NCBI RefSeq assembly: GCF_003111665.1
Contig: NZ_CP022188.1
Location: forward strand, 3,968,001 to 4,032,000
Reading direction: 5' to 3'
Length of the DNA: 64,000 nucleotides
Origin: Parazoarcus communis
GTDB lineage: Bacteria; Pseudomonadota; Gammaproteobacteria; Burkholderiales; Rhodocyclaceae
Every line of letters begins with the position of its first letter. Within the stretch, counting starts at the first letter, position 1. The notes below the pieces were generated by a model. That model was given only the letters and a program-made list of their open reading frames with translations, did not search any database and was not told where the DNA came from. Below are positions 1 through 8,679 of this stretch, in pieces. The position numbers were made by a program, and so were the translations under genes.

Positions 1-1
1 A

Positions 2-217
2 ATCGCACCACGCTATACGAGTGCGACCGAGGTGAGCCTTTTCCTGCTGTTCGAAGCGGTTCTTGGCCCGGTCTGGGTATGGCTGGTCCTGAACGAGGCC
101 CCAACCCGCACAACCCTGGTCGGCAGCGTGATCATCATTTCCGCACTGCTCTACTACGGCGCACCCGCTAGCTGGGGCACCCGGTTGCGCCTGCGCCTGG
201 GCACGTCGTCGCGCTGA
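2..217 (+). CDS. DMT-superfamily (EamA-like) transporter, C-terminal end only
   Basis: The reading frame is open from the first base of the window, so the gene begins outside it. The visible 71 residues contain two hydrophobic stretches and the pattern typical of the last two helices of EamA/DMT permeases: a GPVWVWLVLNEAP segment (helix 9 end and loop with conserved Glu) followed by a glycine-rich helix ending in YYGAPA. A short basic tail closes the protein. Such proteins export amino acids or metabolites across the inner membrane, but the substrate cannot be read from this fragment. The Met-like GTG at 32 is internal, not the start. Confidence 0.75.
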   Translation: MAPRYTSATEVSLFLLFEAVLGPVWVWLVLNEAPTRTTLVGSVIIISALLYYGAPASWGTRLRLRLGTSSR

Positions 218-345
218 CATCGTGGTCGCCTGCGCAGCCGTCAGTCGCGCGCTTGCGCAGACCGACGGTACGTTGACGGGCGGATGGCGCAACACAAGCG
301 CTGACGCTGCTGGCAGCGTATCAACAGCGACCGTTTACTGCTCCA

Positions 346-1204
346 TCAGAGACGCGACAGCAACTCCGATTTCTTGCTCGCGAACTCATCTTCGCTGATG
401 AACCCCTTGGCCTTGAGGTCACCCAGTTTTTCGATCGCCGCGAGGACATCCTCGCTGGACGCGCCACGTGCCTGACCGGCCGACTGCGACGTTTGCGGTG
501 CATTTTGCGGCGCTTGATACGGCGATTGCGGCGACGGCATTCCCTGCGGTGCAGCGGGTGGGGAATACGGCCGACCGTTGCGGGAAATCAAGGGCAGCGA
601 GGCCAGGTTCACCGTGCCGTACTGGCTGCCAAAGACAATGTCACTGCCCGAGCCCTGCTGCTGGGAGAATCCGCCGATGCTGTGATCCAGGGTGTCGTAG
701 ACCCAGACTTCGCCGCCGGTCTTCACCGCGAGGCGTCGCGCACCGCCAAAATAGGCGTAGCGCACGTTGTTCTGCGATCCGGTGGCATTGGGCGCGCCGA
801 GATCCTGCAGCCACCAGTTGTCCTCGGGATCGGGTACGAACAGGCTTGAACGTCCTGCCGGACTGCCGTTGGCCTGGTGCTGGAAACTGCCGCCCCCCCT
901 GGCTCTGCGACTGAAAGCTGCCCGACCGCAGCAAACCGGGCTGGTTGACCAGAATGTTCGAAATTTCCGAACACAGACTGTCGACCCGGCCCTTGAGGTA
1001 GTTATTGAACATGTCGCCGAGCATGAGCATGCCCCCGCGCATCCACTGCCCCGAGCCCCCGAACTCGCCATGGCTGAACTAAGCCTGGCCTCCGTTTCCG
1101 TTGAGCACGGCAAACAGCATGTGCGTGACCGCATCCGTGCTGAATCCATGACGTGCGGCCAGATCGCTGACGATCATCTGGCCTCGTGAAGTAAGTTGTT
1201 GCAT
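346..1204 (-). pseudogene. SHOCT-domain protein gene broken by a stop codon and a frameshift
   Basis: Reading leftward from an ATG at 1204-1202, the frame gives MQQLTSRGQMIVSDLAARHG..., then meets TAG at 1081-1079 in the context ...GGQA-stop-FSHGEF. After the stop the same frame continues with a sensible protein (MRGGMLMLGDMFNNYLKGRV...) until a run of seven C on the plus strand at 893-899, where the frame must shift by one base to continue into ...DPEDNWWLQDLG... and end at 346. The C-terminus (about 35 residues, DVLAAIEKLGDLKAKGF...) is a SHOCT domain, a short helical oligomerisation module found at protein ends. Removing one base of the C run and reading the stop as CAG (Gln) restores one continuous ~286-residue protein. 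I therefore call a recently decayed gene; a sequencing error could explain the homopolymer shift but less easily the stop. Confidence 0.7.
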
Positions 1205-1516
1205 TGTTGAATTCCAGCTGAGAATGGTCGAACGCCAGGTCGACTTGCAGAGGAGCGGCAGATCGGTGCTGCGGTTATGCCGCGAAACCTGAACACACCG
1301 CTTCGGAAATGTCCCGCATCTGGCAGGAAAGCCTTTGAGCTAAAGGCGAAGGAGGCCCCGGTGCTAACACTGCCAAGCGACAAATGTGCGACCGACTGTC
1401 TAGCCGCCGCGGACGAAATGCCTTACCTCCGCAGACCAGATATTGTGGCTGCGAGGGACGAGCGGCGGGTGGAACGGAAAACCGGCCACGGTTATTCCAA
1501 CCGTAGCGCCTGAAAT
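1205..1516. other. Intergenic region without a recognisable gene
   Basis: This stretch separates the broken SHOCT gene from the LysR gene. It holds a 78-codon open frame on the plus strand (1277-1513) whose translation is rich in charged residues and resembles nothing I know, and it lacks a convincing ribosome binding site. It may be remnant coding sequence or the 3' untranslated region of the LysR gene plus the promoter of the SHOCT gene. Confidence 0.5.
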
Positions 1517-2419
1517 CTATTTGCTTCCAGCCGTCAGATCAGAAAGAAAACTCCGCACCAGCGGCGGTGGCGCGAGTCGCCGGCGGATAGCAGTGAAGCG
1601 TGACACCAGCACCATGCTCTTTGGCAGTATCTGTACCAGCTCCCCCCTTCCCACCCATTGGGCCGCGTAGTGGATTGGGAGAAAGCCGATGCATCCCGCC
1701 GACAGGATCAGGATGGCCTGCGCCTCGATGTTGTCTACGGTGAACGCCGCTATGTTGACGTCCAGCAGGTCCAGGTCGCGGCGCCTCAGATAGCCCCGGG
1801 CAACCACCTGTTCGCCGCGCACCCGCTCCATCATGCCACCGTCCACGCCGCCGATGTCCGCCTTCAGTACAGCGTGGTCAGCTGCACAGAACAGGCCATG
1901 CGGCTCGTCGTAGAGCGGTAGCGCAGCCAGACCCGGTACCTGGAAGGGGAAGTGACCGACGGCCAGGTGCAGGCGCCCGTCCAGCACCCGTTGCTCCAGC
2001 TCACTGGGCGTACCGATATACACATGCACCCCCACGTCCTTTCCCCGTGCAAGAAAGCGCTGAATTGCGCCCCTCAGCGGTGATTTCGTGTCGGTGACCG
2101 TGTTGTCGATCAGCCCCAGGTTCAAGGTACCGGAGAAGGTTTTCTTCAACTGATCGGCCTCAAGCCGAAACCCGTCGACCGCGCTCAGCAATCGTTGCGA
2201 CGCCTCATGAATCGCCCGTCCCTCTTCGGTCAGGCGGAATCCCCCACGACCGCGTTCGCACAACCGGGCGCCCAGCCTTACCTCGAGCTGGGCAAGCTGC
2301 ATGCTGATGGTCGACTGGCCGACATTCAGTTCGGCCTGAGCAGCCGACAGGCCACCGCACCGCACTACAACATCAAAAACCCGCAACAGACGCAGATCCA
2401 CATCGTGCAGCTGCTTCAT
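1517..2419 (-). CDS. LysR-family transcriptional regulator
   Basis: A 300-residue protein of normal LysR length. Residues ~7-66 form the winged helix-turn-helix (LRLLRVFDVVVRCGGLSAAQ, then QSTISMQLAQLEVRLGARL, the recognition helix), followed by the linker helix and a periplasmic-binding-like effector domain to ~295. The gene is transcribed away from the ureohydrolase gene at 2615, sharing a 195-bp intergenic region that contains AT-rich, partly palindromic sequence (ATCATCGACGAT near 2486 and TTTATCGATACAT near 2530). Divergent placement suggests it controls the ureohydrolase/ABC operon, probably sensing the guanidino compound or a product; this is inference. Ligand unknown. Confidence 0.9.
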   Translation of the reverse strand: MKQLHDVDLRLLRVFDVVVRCGGLSAAQAELNVGQSTISMQLAQLEVRLGARLCERGRGGFRLTEEGRAIHEASQRLLSAVDGFRLEADQLKKTFSGTLNLGLIDNTVTDTKSPLRGAIQRFLARGKDVGVHVYIGTPSELEQRVLDGRLHLAVGHFPFQVPGLAALPLYDEPHGLFCAADHAVLKADIGGVDGGMMERVRGEQVVARGYLRRRDLDLLDVNIAAFTVDNIEAQAILILSAGCIGFLPIHYAAQWVGRGELVQILPKSMVLVSRFTAIRRRLAPPPLVRSFLSDLTAGSK

Positions 2420-2614
2420 CCCTCACCTCTCTCACATGCAGCCCTGCCCATGCCCACTCACCAAGCTGGTGCAATGCACCAGGATAAATCATCGACGATC
2501 ACCGATGTGATCTTGCAAAACTTAGCATTTTATCGATACATGATGGCCTCTAAATTGGTCCCCAAGGCAAGCGAACACCCGCTGCAAGAATGGAAACTCC
2601 GAAGGAACGCCAAC

Positions 2615-3589
2615 ATGTCCGATAACAGCTACGACCAAGGTCGACTCAACCTGCCCTTCGTGGGCCACTGCACCTTCGCCAAGTCACGCCCCTGCACCGA
2701 CTGGGATCACATTGATGCCGACGTTGCAGTACTGGGTGCGCCGAACGACATGGGCACGCAATGGCGCCCGGGTGCGCGCTTCGGCCCCCGGAGCATCCGC
2801 GAAGCGTCGACGCTGTTCTCGTTCGGGCACGCCGGTGCCTACGACCACGAGGACGACACGATGTATCTCACCGAAGACCAGGTACGGATGGTTGACGTGG
2901 GTGACGCCGACATCGTCCATACGGATCAGGCCAAGAGCAACGCCAACATCGAGTATGCGGTGCGCAAGCTCCTGGAAAAGGGCGCCATGCCCGTCGTGCT
3001 CGGCGGCGACCACTCCATCCACGCACCAGTGATCAAGGCTTTCGAGGGACGCGGTCCGATCCACATCCTGCACGTAGACGCCCACCTCGACTTCGTCGAT
3101 GAACGGCACGGTGTGCGCTACGGCCATGGCAACCCGCTGCGTCGCGCATCCGAGCAGAATCATGTCAGCGGCATGACCCAGATTGGCATCCGCAATGTTT
3201 CCTCGTCCAACCGCAGTGATTATCAGGCGGCCCGGGACGCGGGCTCGACCATTCTATCGGTGCGCCAAGTACGCCAGCTCGGTACTGCCGGTGTGCTGGC
3301 ACAGATTCCCGAGGGGGTGTCCTACTACCTGACCATCGATATCGACGGCTTCGACCCGTCCATCGCACCGGGTACCGGCACACCGAGCCACGGAGGCTTT
3401 CTCTACTACGAGGTGCTGGAAATCATCCAGGCCCTGGCCCGTCGCAGTGGTGGGCAGATCGTCGGCATGGACCTCGTCGAAGTGGCGCCGGCCTACGACC
3501 CCACGGGCACCACCTCCATCCTTGCAGCCCAACTCTTGCTCAACAGCATCGGCTTCATCTTTCACGCCCGGAAGCAGGCCGCGGCCTGA
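2615..3589 (+). CDS. Ureohydrolase (agmatinase/guanidinobutyrase family)
   Basis: Predicted 324-residue binuclear manganese hydrolase that splits urea from a guanidino compound. All family metal motifs are present: GGDHS (130-134), DAHLD (155-159) and DIDGFDPSIAPGTGTP starting at 242. The PGTGTP string is the agmatinase-type rather than arginase-type signature; members act on agmatine, guanidinobutyrate, guanidinopropionate and related substrates, so the substrate is open. The frame is open much further upstream (to 2195, overlapping the LysR gene) but the ATG at 2615 is preceded by GAAGGAA and begins homology, so it is the start. It heads an operon with a polar amino acid ABC importer 62 bp downstream, suggesting that the imported solute is the substrate (for example agmatine, arginine-derived or guanidino acid). 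Confidence 0.9.
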   Translation: MSDNSYDQGRLNLPFVGHCTFAKSRPCTDWDHIDADVAVLGAPNDMGTQWRPGARFGPRSIREASTLFSFGHAGAYDHEDDTMYLTEDQVRMVDVGDADIVHTDQAKSNANIEYAVRKLLEKGAMPVVLGGDHSIHAPVIKAFEGRGPIHILHVDAHLDFVDERHGVRYGHGNPLRRASEQNHVSGMTQIGIRNVSSSNRSDYQAARDAGSTILSVRQVRQLGTAGVLAQIPEGVSYYLTIDIDGFDPSIAPGTGTPSHGGFLYYEVLEIIQALARRSGGQIVGMDLVEVAPAYDPTGTTSILAAQLLLNSIGFIFHARKQAAA

Positions 3590-3651
3590 CACGATGCGAA
3601 CCGCGCTTCTCTTTCCCGCTTTTTCTCTCTGAACGCATCCGAGGAGTCACC

Positions 3652-4515
3652 ATGAAAAACCCACGTCGCAACTTTGTCCGCCTTTCGCTTGCTGCCTGTG
3701 TTCTGATGGGCAGCGGATTTATGTCAATGCACGCCCATGCTGCCGGACTGCTCGATGCAGTGAAAGGCAAGAAAGAGATCGTCGTCGGCACAGAAGCGCA
3801 GTTCGCACCCTTCGAATATGTGCAGGATGGCAAGATCGTTGGTTATGGTCCTGACCTCATGAAAATCATCATGACGGATCTGCCTGACGTAAAGGTCAAG
3901 CAACTCGACCTTCCATTTCAGGGCATCCTGCCCGGCCTGGCCACCAAGCGCTTTGATTTCGTCATCACTTCGGTGACGATGACCAAGGAACGCGCTGACA
4001 AGTTCGCCTTCACGCTGCCCATTGCCGACGCCACGGTGTCTCTGGTCAAGCGCAAGGCCGATACCAGTCTCAACAAGGCAGAGGACATCAGCGGCAAGGT
4101 CGTCGGCTCCCAGACCGGTTCGGCCCAGCTCAAGGCACTGCAGGCGTACGACGCAAAAATCAAGGCAGCAGGCCAGCCTGGCGCGAAGGAGATCCGGGAA
4201 TACACCGGCTTCGACGAGGCCTACGCCGACCTCGCCGCCGGTCGCCTCGACGCCGTGGCCCAAAGCCTGTCCAATCTCTCCACACTGGTCAAGACACGCG
4301 GCGATCTCTACACCGTGATGCCGCAACCCATCGGCCCCAAGACCTACTTCGGCTGGGTCGGCCGCAAGGATGCAGACAGCGCGTCGCTGGTGAAATTCTT
4401 CAACGAAGGTATCGCAAAGGCGGCACGGTCGGGCCAGCTCAACGAACTGCAGATGAAGTGGTTCGGCTTCACGATGGACACGCCGGTGGATGCCGTTCCT
4501 GCGCCTTTGATGTGA
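3652..4515 (+). CDS. Amino-acid ABC transporter substrate-binding protein
   Basis: A 287-residue periplasmic binding protein of the bacterial extracellular solute-binding family 3. It has a Sec signal peptide (basic MKNPRRN start, hydrophobic core, cleavage around AHA-AG at ~28-30). The mature protein shows the family pattern: EIVVGTEAQFAPFEY near the start, GYGPDLMK, a TSVTMTKERADKFAFTLP segment and KVVGSQTGSAQLKAL before domain crossover. It delivers a polar or charged amino-acid-like solute to the two permeases that follow. The neighbouring ureohydrolase suggests a guanidino or basic solute; ligand identity is inferred only. A well-placed GAGGAG ribosome binding site precedes the ATG. Confidence 0.92.
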   Translation: MKNPRRNFVRLSLAACVLMGSGFMSMHAHAAGLLDAVKGKKEIVVGTEAQFAPFEYVQDGKIVGYGPDLMKIIMTDLPDVKVKQLDLPFQGILPGLATKRFDFVITSVTMTKERADKFAFTLPIADATVSLVKRKADTSLNKAEDISGKVVGSQTGSAQLKALQAYDAKIKAAGQPGAKEIREYTGFDEAYADLAAGRLDAVAQSLSNLSTLVKTRGDLYTVMPQPIGPKTYFGWVGRKDADSASLVKFFNEGIAKAARSGQLNELQMKWFGFTMDTPVDAVPAPLM

Positions 4516-4554
4516 TGACCTCCCCCGACCCGAAGACTTGAAGAGCGCAGCGTG

Positions 4555-5280
4555 ATGCCCGACACCCCCACACTGATCGAACGCCTGGCCGGCTACGTGC
4601 CACAACTCGTAACAGGCGCTACCACCACGCTCGGGGTGTCGGTGCTGGCCATTGCGCTGGGCTTCGCACTGGGCGCGGCGCTGCTGGGCATTTCGCTGCG
4701 TCCGGCCCTGCTCGGGCTGAATCAGCGCGCAGTGGCGCTCTATGTCAGCTTCTTTCGCGGCACGCCCTTGCTGGTGCAATTGCTAATGCTCTTCTACCTG
4801 CCTTCGGCACTTGGGATTGACCTGCCACCGATACTGGCAGCACTGCTTGCGCTGGGATTGAACTCCGCAGCCTTTCAGTGCGAAATCCTGCGTGCTGGTC
4901 TGGCCGCCATCCCGCATGGCCAGATCGAGGCAGCAAAGGTCTTCGGCCTCACCCCGCGTCAGACGTTCCGGCAGATCGAGTTGCCGCAGATCGCCGTCGC
5001 CGTCTGGCCTGCACTGGTTTCCGAGGCCATCGATGTGCTCAAGGGCTCGGCCATCATTTCGGTAATTGCCGTTACCGATCTCGCCCGCGTCGGCCGCCAG
5101 CTCGTTGCCGGCAACTACCGTCCGTTGGAGGTCTACCTGGTCATGGCGCTCACCTATCTCTTGTTGGCCCTGCTGATTGTTGGCATCGGATGGGCGGTCC
5201 GGCAGCATCTCAACGGCCGTCGCTTCAAACTGGTTACCAACAGCATTCAGGCTTCACCCGCAGGCGGCCAGTCGTCATGA
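4555..5280 (+). CDS. Amino-acid ABC transporter permease (first subunit)
   Basis: A 241-residue inner membrane permease of the HisM/GlnP family, with five hydrophobic segments and the EAA-loop that contacts the ATPase (AAKVFGLTPRQTFRQIELPQ at about 123-142). The N-terminal motif SFFRGTPLLVQL is diagnostic for polar amino acid permeases. A GTG immediately upstream (4552) is an alternative start. The stop codon overlaps the ATG of the second permease (ATGA), indicating translational coupling and a heterodimeric channel. Confidence 0.93.
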   Translation: MPDTPTLIERLAGYVPQLVTGATTTLGVSVLAIALGFALGAALLGISLRPALLGLNQRAVALYVSFFRGTPLLVQLLMLFYLPSALGIDLPPILAALLALGLNSAAFQCEILRAGLAAIPHGQIEAAKVFGLTPRQTFRQIELPQIAVAVWPALVSEAIDVLKGSAIISVIAVTDLARVGRQLVAGNYRPLEVYLVMALTYLLLALLIVGIGWAVRQHLNGRRFKLVTNSIQASPAGGQSS

Positions 5281-5942
5281 TCGACTTTCAACTGATCGCT
5301 GACATCCTGCCCGCTTTCGGTGAAGCGGCCCTGCGTACATTGATCCTCGTGCTGGTTGCTGGCAGCGGAGGGCTTGTGCTCGGCTTCGGACTGAACATGC
5401 TGCGCATCTTCGGCGGCCCCAAGGTCCGCGCCATTGTGCTCACCTATACGAGTGCGCTGCGCTTCACGCCCTTTCTGGCTCAACTGTTCGTTGTCTACTA
5501 CGGATTGCCAAGCCTTGGTCTCACGCTTTCGCCTTTCCAGGCCGCTGGCATCACCCTGGCGGCATACAGCTCGGCCTACTTTGCCGAAATTTTTCGTGGC
5601 TGCTGGAACACCATTCCGAAAGGGCAGATTGAGGCCGCAGCCGTGATGGGAATCAGCCGCTTCAAGACATTTCGTTCCATTGAGATGCCTCAGGCACTGG
5701 CCATGAGCGTGCCCTTGCTGGCCAACCAGATCATCCTCGTTCTGAAAGAATCCGCGCTGGCCTCGATCATTACCTACCCGGAACTGACCATGACGACGGG
5801 TCGCATCGTTGCCGAGCAGTTCGCCTACATTGAGCCCTACCTTTTGCTGGCCGCCAGCTACTGGATCATGACCCTGTTCATTGGCGCTGCAGGCCGCCGC
5901 CTTTCCACTGTTTTCCCCGCTAGCACCAGGAGCCCCCGATGA
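5277..5942 (+). CDS. Amino-acid ABC transporter permease (second subunit)
   Basis: A 221-residue HisQ/GlnP-type permease with the same architecture as its neighbour: TSALRFTPFLAQLF replaces the usual RGTP motif, and the EAA loop is AAAVMGISRFKTFRSIEMPQ. The longer open frame starting at 4878 overlaps the first permease and is not used; the ATG at 5277 forms an ATGA overlap with the upstream stop. The end again overlaps the ATPase start by ATGA, so the three genes are made in fixed proportion. The absence of the standard RGTP triplet (here RFTP) is a small deviation. Confidence 0.92.
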   Translation: MIDFQLIADILPAFGEAALRTLILVLVAGSGGLVLGFGLNMLRIFGGPKVRAIVLTYTSALRFTPFLAQLFVVYYGLPSLGLTLSPFQAAGITLAAYSSAYFAEIFRGCWNTIPKGQIEAAAVMGISRFKTFRSIEMPQALAMSVPLLANQIILVLKESALASIITYPELTMTTGRIVAEQFAYIEPYLLLAASYWIMTLFIGAAGRRLSTVFPASTRSPR

Positions 5943-6757
5943 ACACTCCGCTACCCATGATCGCCATGCGACAGGTCGGCAAGTCCTTTGGCGCCCACCG
6001 CGTCCTGCGCGGGATCAACCTGGAGGTGCACCGGGGTGAAGTACTGGTTCTGATCGGTCCGTCCGGTTCCGGCAAGACGACGGCCCTCCGGTGCATGAAC
6101 TTTCTTGAAGAACACGACGAAGGTGAAGTCCTGATCCGGGGCACTCAACTGGGCATACGCCAGTTACCCGACGGCCGGAGACTGCGTGACAGCGAACGCG
6201 AAATCGCTGCGGCACGCGCCCCGCTGGCCATGGTCTTCCAGCAATTCAACCTGTGGCCGCACATGACCGCGCTGGGTAATGTGATGGCGCCGCTCGTTCT
6301 GGCACGGGGCCTGAGCGAAGCGCGCGCGCGTCAGCAGGCCATGGCCGCACTCGACAGGGTCGGCATGTCCGCCAAGGCCGATCTGCGTCCGAGTGCCCTG
6401 AGTGGCGGGCAACAGCAACGCGTCGGTATCGCGCGGGCGCTGGCTGGTCAGCCCGAGGTGATGCTGCTCGACGAGCCCACCTCCGCTCTGGACCCCGAGC
6501 TGGTGGATGAGGTGCTTGAGGTCATCCAGTCGCTATCGCGCGAAGGCATGACCATGGTGATGGTCACGCACGAAATGAGTTTTGCCGCACAGGTTGCCAG
6601 CCGCATCGCATTCATGGAAAAGGGTGAACTGGTGGCAGTCGGCACCGCCGACGAAATCATCCGCCGCCCCACACACCCACGGATCCAGACCTTCCTGGCC
6701 CCCTGGGTCAAACGCAGCCTGCCCATCGAGCGCCACGTTACAACTGACATGGCCTGA
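5939..6757 (+). CDS. Amino-acid ABC transporter ATP-binding protein
   Basis: A 272-residue ATPase of the HisP/GlnQ class that powers the importer. Walker A GPSGSGKT at ~40-47, Q-loop in MVFQQFNLWPH, ABC signature LSGGQQQR, Walker B VMLLDEPTSALDP and switch histidine in MVTHEM are all intact. The final ~20 residues (KRSLPIERHVTTDMA) form a short extension beyond the usual family end. It closes the ureohydrolase-ABC operon. Confidence 0.95.
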   Translation: MNTPLPMIAMRQVGKSFGAHRVLRGINLEVHRGEVLVLIGPSGSGKTTALRCMNFLEEHDEGEVLIRGTQLGIRQLPDGRRLRDSEREIAAARAPLAMVFQQFNLWPHMTALGNVMAPLVLARGLSEARARQQAMAALDRVGMSAKADLRPSALSGGQQQRVGIARALAGQPEVMLLDEPTSALDPELVDEVLEVIQSLSREGMTMVMVTHEMSFAAQVASRIAFMEKGELVAVGTADEIIRRPTHPRIQTFLAPWVKRSLPIERHVTTDMA

Positions 6758-7184
6758 AAGAACGCACCCGGCGCCTGCCAGCGATTTGCGAAAACAGCAT
6801 CGGCTTCATCGTCCATGCCCGGAGGCATGGCCGCCGGCTGACCCGATACGCGTCCTTCCTTGCGGTGTGCGCGCTTGAGCCCCCCTCCACTCATGCTGCG
6901 CGTGTGGGGGCGGAGCTGCACGGCACAGTGGCTGACCCAGCGCATCCGATGCGCGGCTGACACAGGCCCTCGACGAGTACTCCAAGGTGAGTAGTCGGAA
7001 GCGACAGGGATCTCTCACCATTTCCGTCGAGCGATGTCAGCTTGAGCGCGTTTGCGCACCCACCGCATTCTCCATGCGGGCGTATGCTTAGCAGGTGAGG
7101 CAGCCTGCGCCAGCCTCTGTCCTTGTGGCGCTGCGGGTCTGCGTACTCACGAACATAATTGCTTGTCCATCTGGGAGATTCACG
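6758..7184. other. Intergenic region containing a ureohydrolase 3' remnant
   Basis: No intact gene is visible in these 427 bases. Positions 6793-6850 are plainly related to the 3' end of the ureohydrolase gene (3542-3598): the first 18 bases are identical and most of the next 40 match, including the stop codon context. The rest is unassigned; the region before 7185 should carry the promoter of the ankyrin lipoprotein gene. Confidence 0.6.
6793..6850 (+). pseudogene. Vestige of a second ureohydrolase gene (3' end)
   Basis: This segment encodes NSIGFIVHAR in one frame, against NSIGFIFHAR at the C-terminus of the ureohydrolase ending at 3589. The match runs across the stop codon and about ten bases beyond. 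It looks like the last trace of a second copy that once lay on the other side of the ABC genes, or of a duplication that was largely deleted. Confidence 0.6.
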
Positions 7185-8543
7185 ATGAACCGGCTCTGGG
7201 CGCTACTCTCCGCAAGCCTGCTCATGCTCGCACTGGGGGGCTGCCAGACCACGGGCAACGTATCCACCGGATATGACCCCGGCGCCAGCAAGAACAGCGG
7301 ACTGGTGCTGTTCAGCGTTTCGCACGACAAGAACACGGAACACTTTCTGCCGCGTGGGGCGGATCTGCAGTTCTCGGTGACATTCACCAGCGTGGATGGC
7401 ACGGTCAAGATTCCGCCTGCGCTTTCGAACGATACCCTCGCACTGTTCCCGACCACCGTTTTCGAGGCGGTCTGGGGGAACGTCTATGTGCGCGAGTTTC
7501 CGGCAGGTCGCTATGAATTGTCGGGCTGGAGTCTCAGGCGGGACATTGGCACCAACGCCCGCCACATCAATCCGCAACTGCCACCGCCGCCGATTCCGTT
7601 TGAGGTGAAGCCCGGATCCATCACCTACATCGGTAACGTGCACGCAGCACTGGTTGCGGTTCCAAGCCTGCGCGGCTTCGACATCAACGCCGGCGTCGAA
7701 CCGCAGATCAGGAACGAGGCCGAGCGGGACATGAAGGCGATTCTGAAGGACTACCCGCAACTCGCGGGCAAGGTCCTTGTCGCGCCGCTCCCGAGCGGGC
7801 CGTGGAAGCCCACGGCGCCGGCCAGACCCACCGAGGCTGGCACCCGGATCATGCAGACCTGCATGAAGTACGAAGAACCGCTTGCCGTCGAGCGCATTGG
7901 TCAGGGTGAGATACGGACCCGCGACGATGCCACGGCTCACGCCCGAAAGGTGTGCGAGGCGCTTGTTCAACTCTGTGCGAATGCCCCGGGCGGCGATCGC
8001 TGCCGGAGTGCGCTAACGCCCTTCGGCCTTGCCACCGAAGCGGGGTCGGGTCCATCTGCCGCTGCGCTTCTGAATGCCGCGACAAAGGGCGCGACGGCCA
8101 CCGTAAGGAGCCTGCTGGCGGACGGTGTTGATCCGGATGTCCGCAACGCGGTGGGCTGGACGCCTTTGATGCTTGCTGCGGCTGAAAGGCACGCCGATAC
8201 GGTGGCCGTATTGCTGGATGCCGGTGCTGATCCGGATGCGCAGAACACGCTGGGCCGAACTGCGCTGATGTTCGCCTCGATCTACGGCCAGGACGCCATC
8301 GTGAAAATGCTGCTCGACCGCAATGCAAAGCTGAACATCGTGCCCAATGACAACAGCGGCTGGACTGCGCTGATGGCGGCTGCAGCACGCGGTCACCTCA
8401 GTACGGTGAGCTTGCTGCTGGAGCGTGGCGCAGACCCCGGCTTCAAGTCGAAGGATGGACAAAGCGCCCTCGATCTGGCCAGACAGTACCGGCATTCGAA
8501 AGTGGTCCAGAAGCTCCTGGATCACCCCGCTCGGAAGGACTGA
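7185..8543 (+). CDS. Ankyrin-repeat lipoprotein
   Basis: A 452-residue secreted protein. The start at 7185 follows GGGAG and gives a lipoprotein signal peptide ending in the lipobox LALGGC, so the mature protein is acylated at Cys ~19 (position approximate) and anchored to a membrane. The first half is predominantly beta (around residues 40-230) and not assigned to a family. The C-terminal ~150 residues contain four to five ankyrin repeats (for example GWTPLMLAAAERHADTVAVL and GRTALMFASIYGQDAIVKML), a protein-protein interaction fold. A longer in-frame GTG start at 7095 would destroy the signal sequence. Function unknown; probably a periplasmic or cell-surface binding protein. Confidence 0.85.
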   Translation: MNRLWALLSASLLMLALGGCQTTGNVSTGYDPGASKNSGLVLFSVSHDKNTEHFLPRGADLQFSVTFTSVDGTVKIPPALSNDTLALFPTTVFEAVWGNVYVREFPAGRYELSGWSLRRDIGTNARHINPQLPPPPIPFEVKPGSITYIGNVHAALVAVPSLRGFDINAGVEPQIRNEAERDMKAILKDYPQLAGKVLVAPLPSGPWKPTAPARPTEAGTRIMQTCMKYEEPLAVERIGQGEIRTRDDATAHARKVCEALVQLCANAPGGDRCRSALTPFGLATEAGSGPSAAALLNAATKGATATVRSLLADGVDPDVRNAVGWTPLMLAAAERHADTVAVLLDAGADPDAQNTLGRTALMFASIYGQDAIVKMLLDRNAKLNIVPNDNSGWTALMAAAARGHLSTVSLLLERGADPGFKSKDGQSALDLARQYRHSKVVQKLLDHPARKD

Positions 8544-8679
8544 GTTCCCTCTCTCACCTGCCCTTCATAAAACCTTGCGGTGAATGGCGCAAGCTGCAAT
8601 GCTTGCGCCTCGCTGGACGAAAACAAGACAAGCCAGTGACCACAATGTGGTTTTCAAATCACCCAATTGGAGAGATCAG

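Noticed and set aside
1277..1513. 78-residue open frame between the SHOCT pseudogene and LysR
   Set aside because: No ribosome binding site, no family features, composition like random high-GC frame.
2195..2614. N-terminal extension of the ureohydrolase frame
   Set aside because: It overlaps the LysR gene and the promoter region, shows no homology, and a good ribosome binding site precedes the ATG at 2615.
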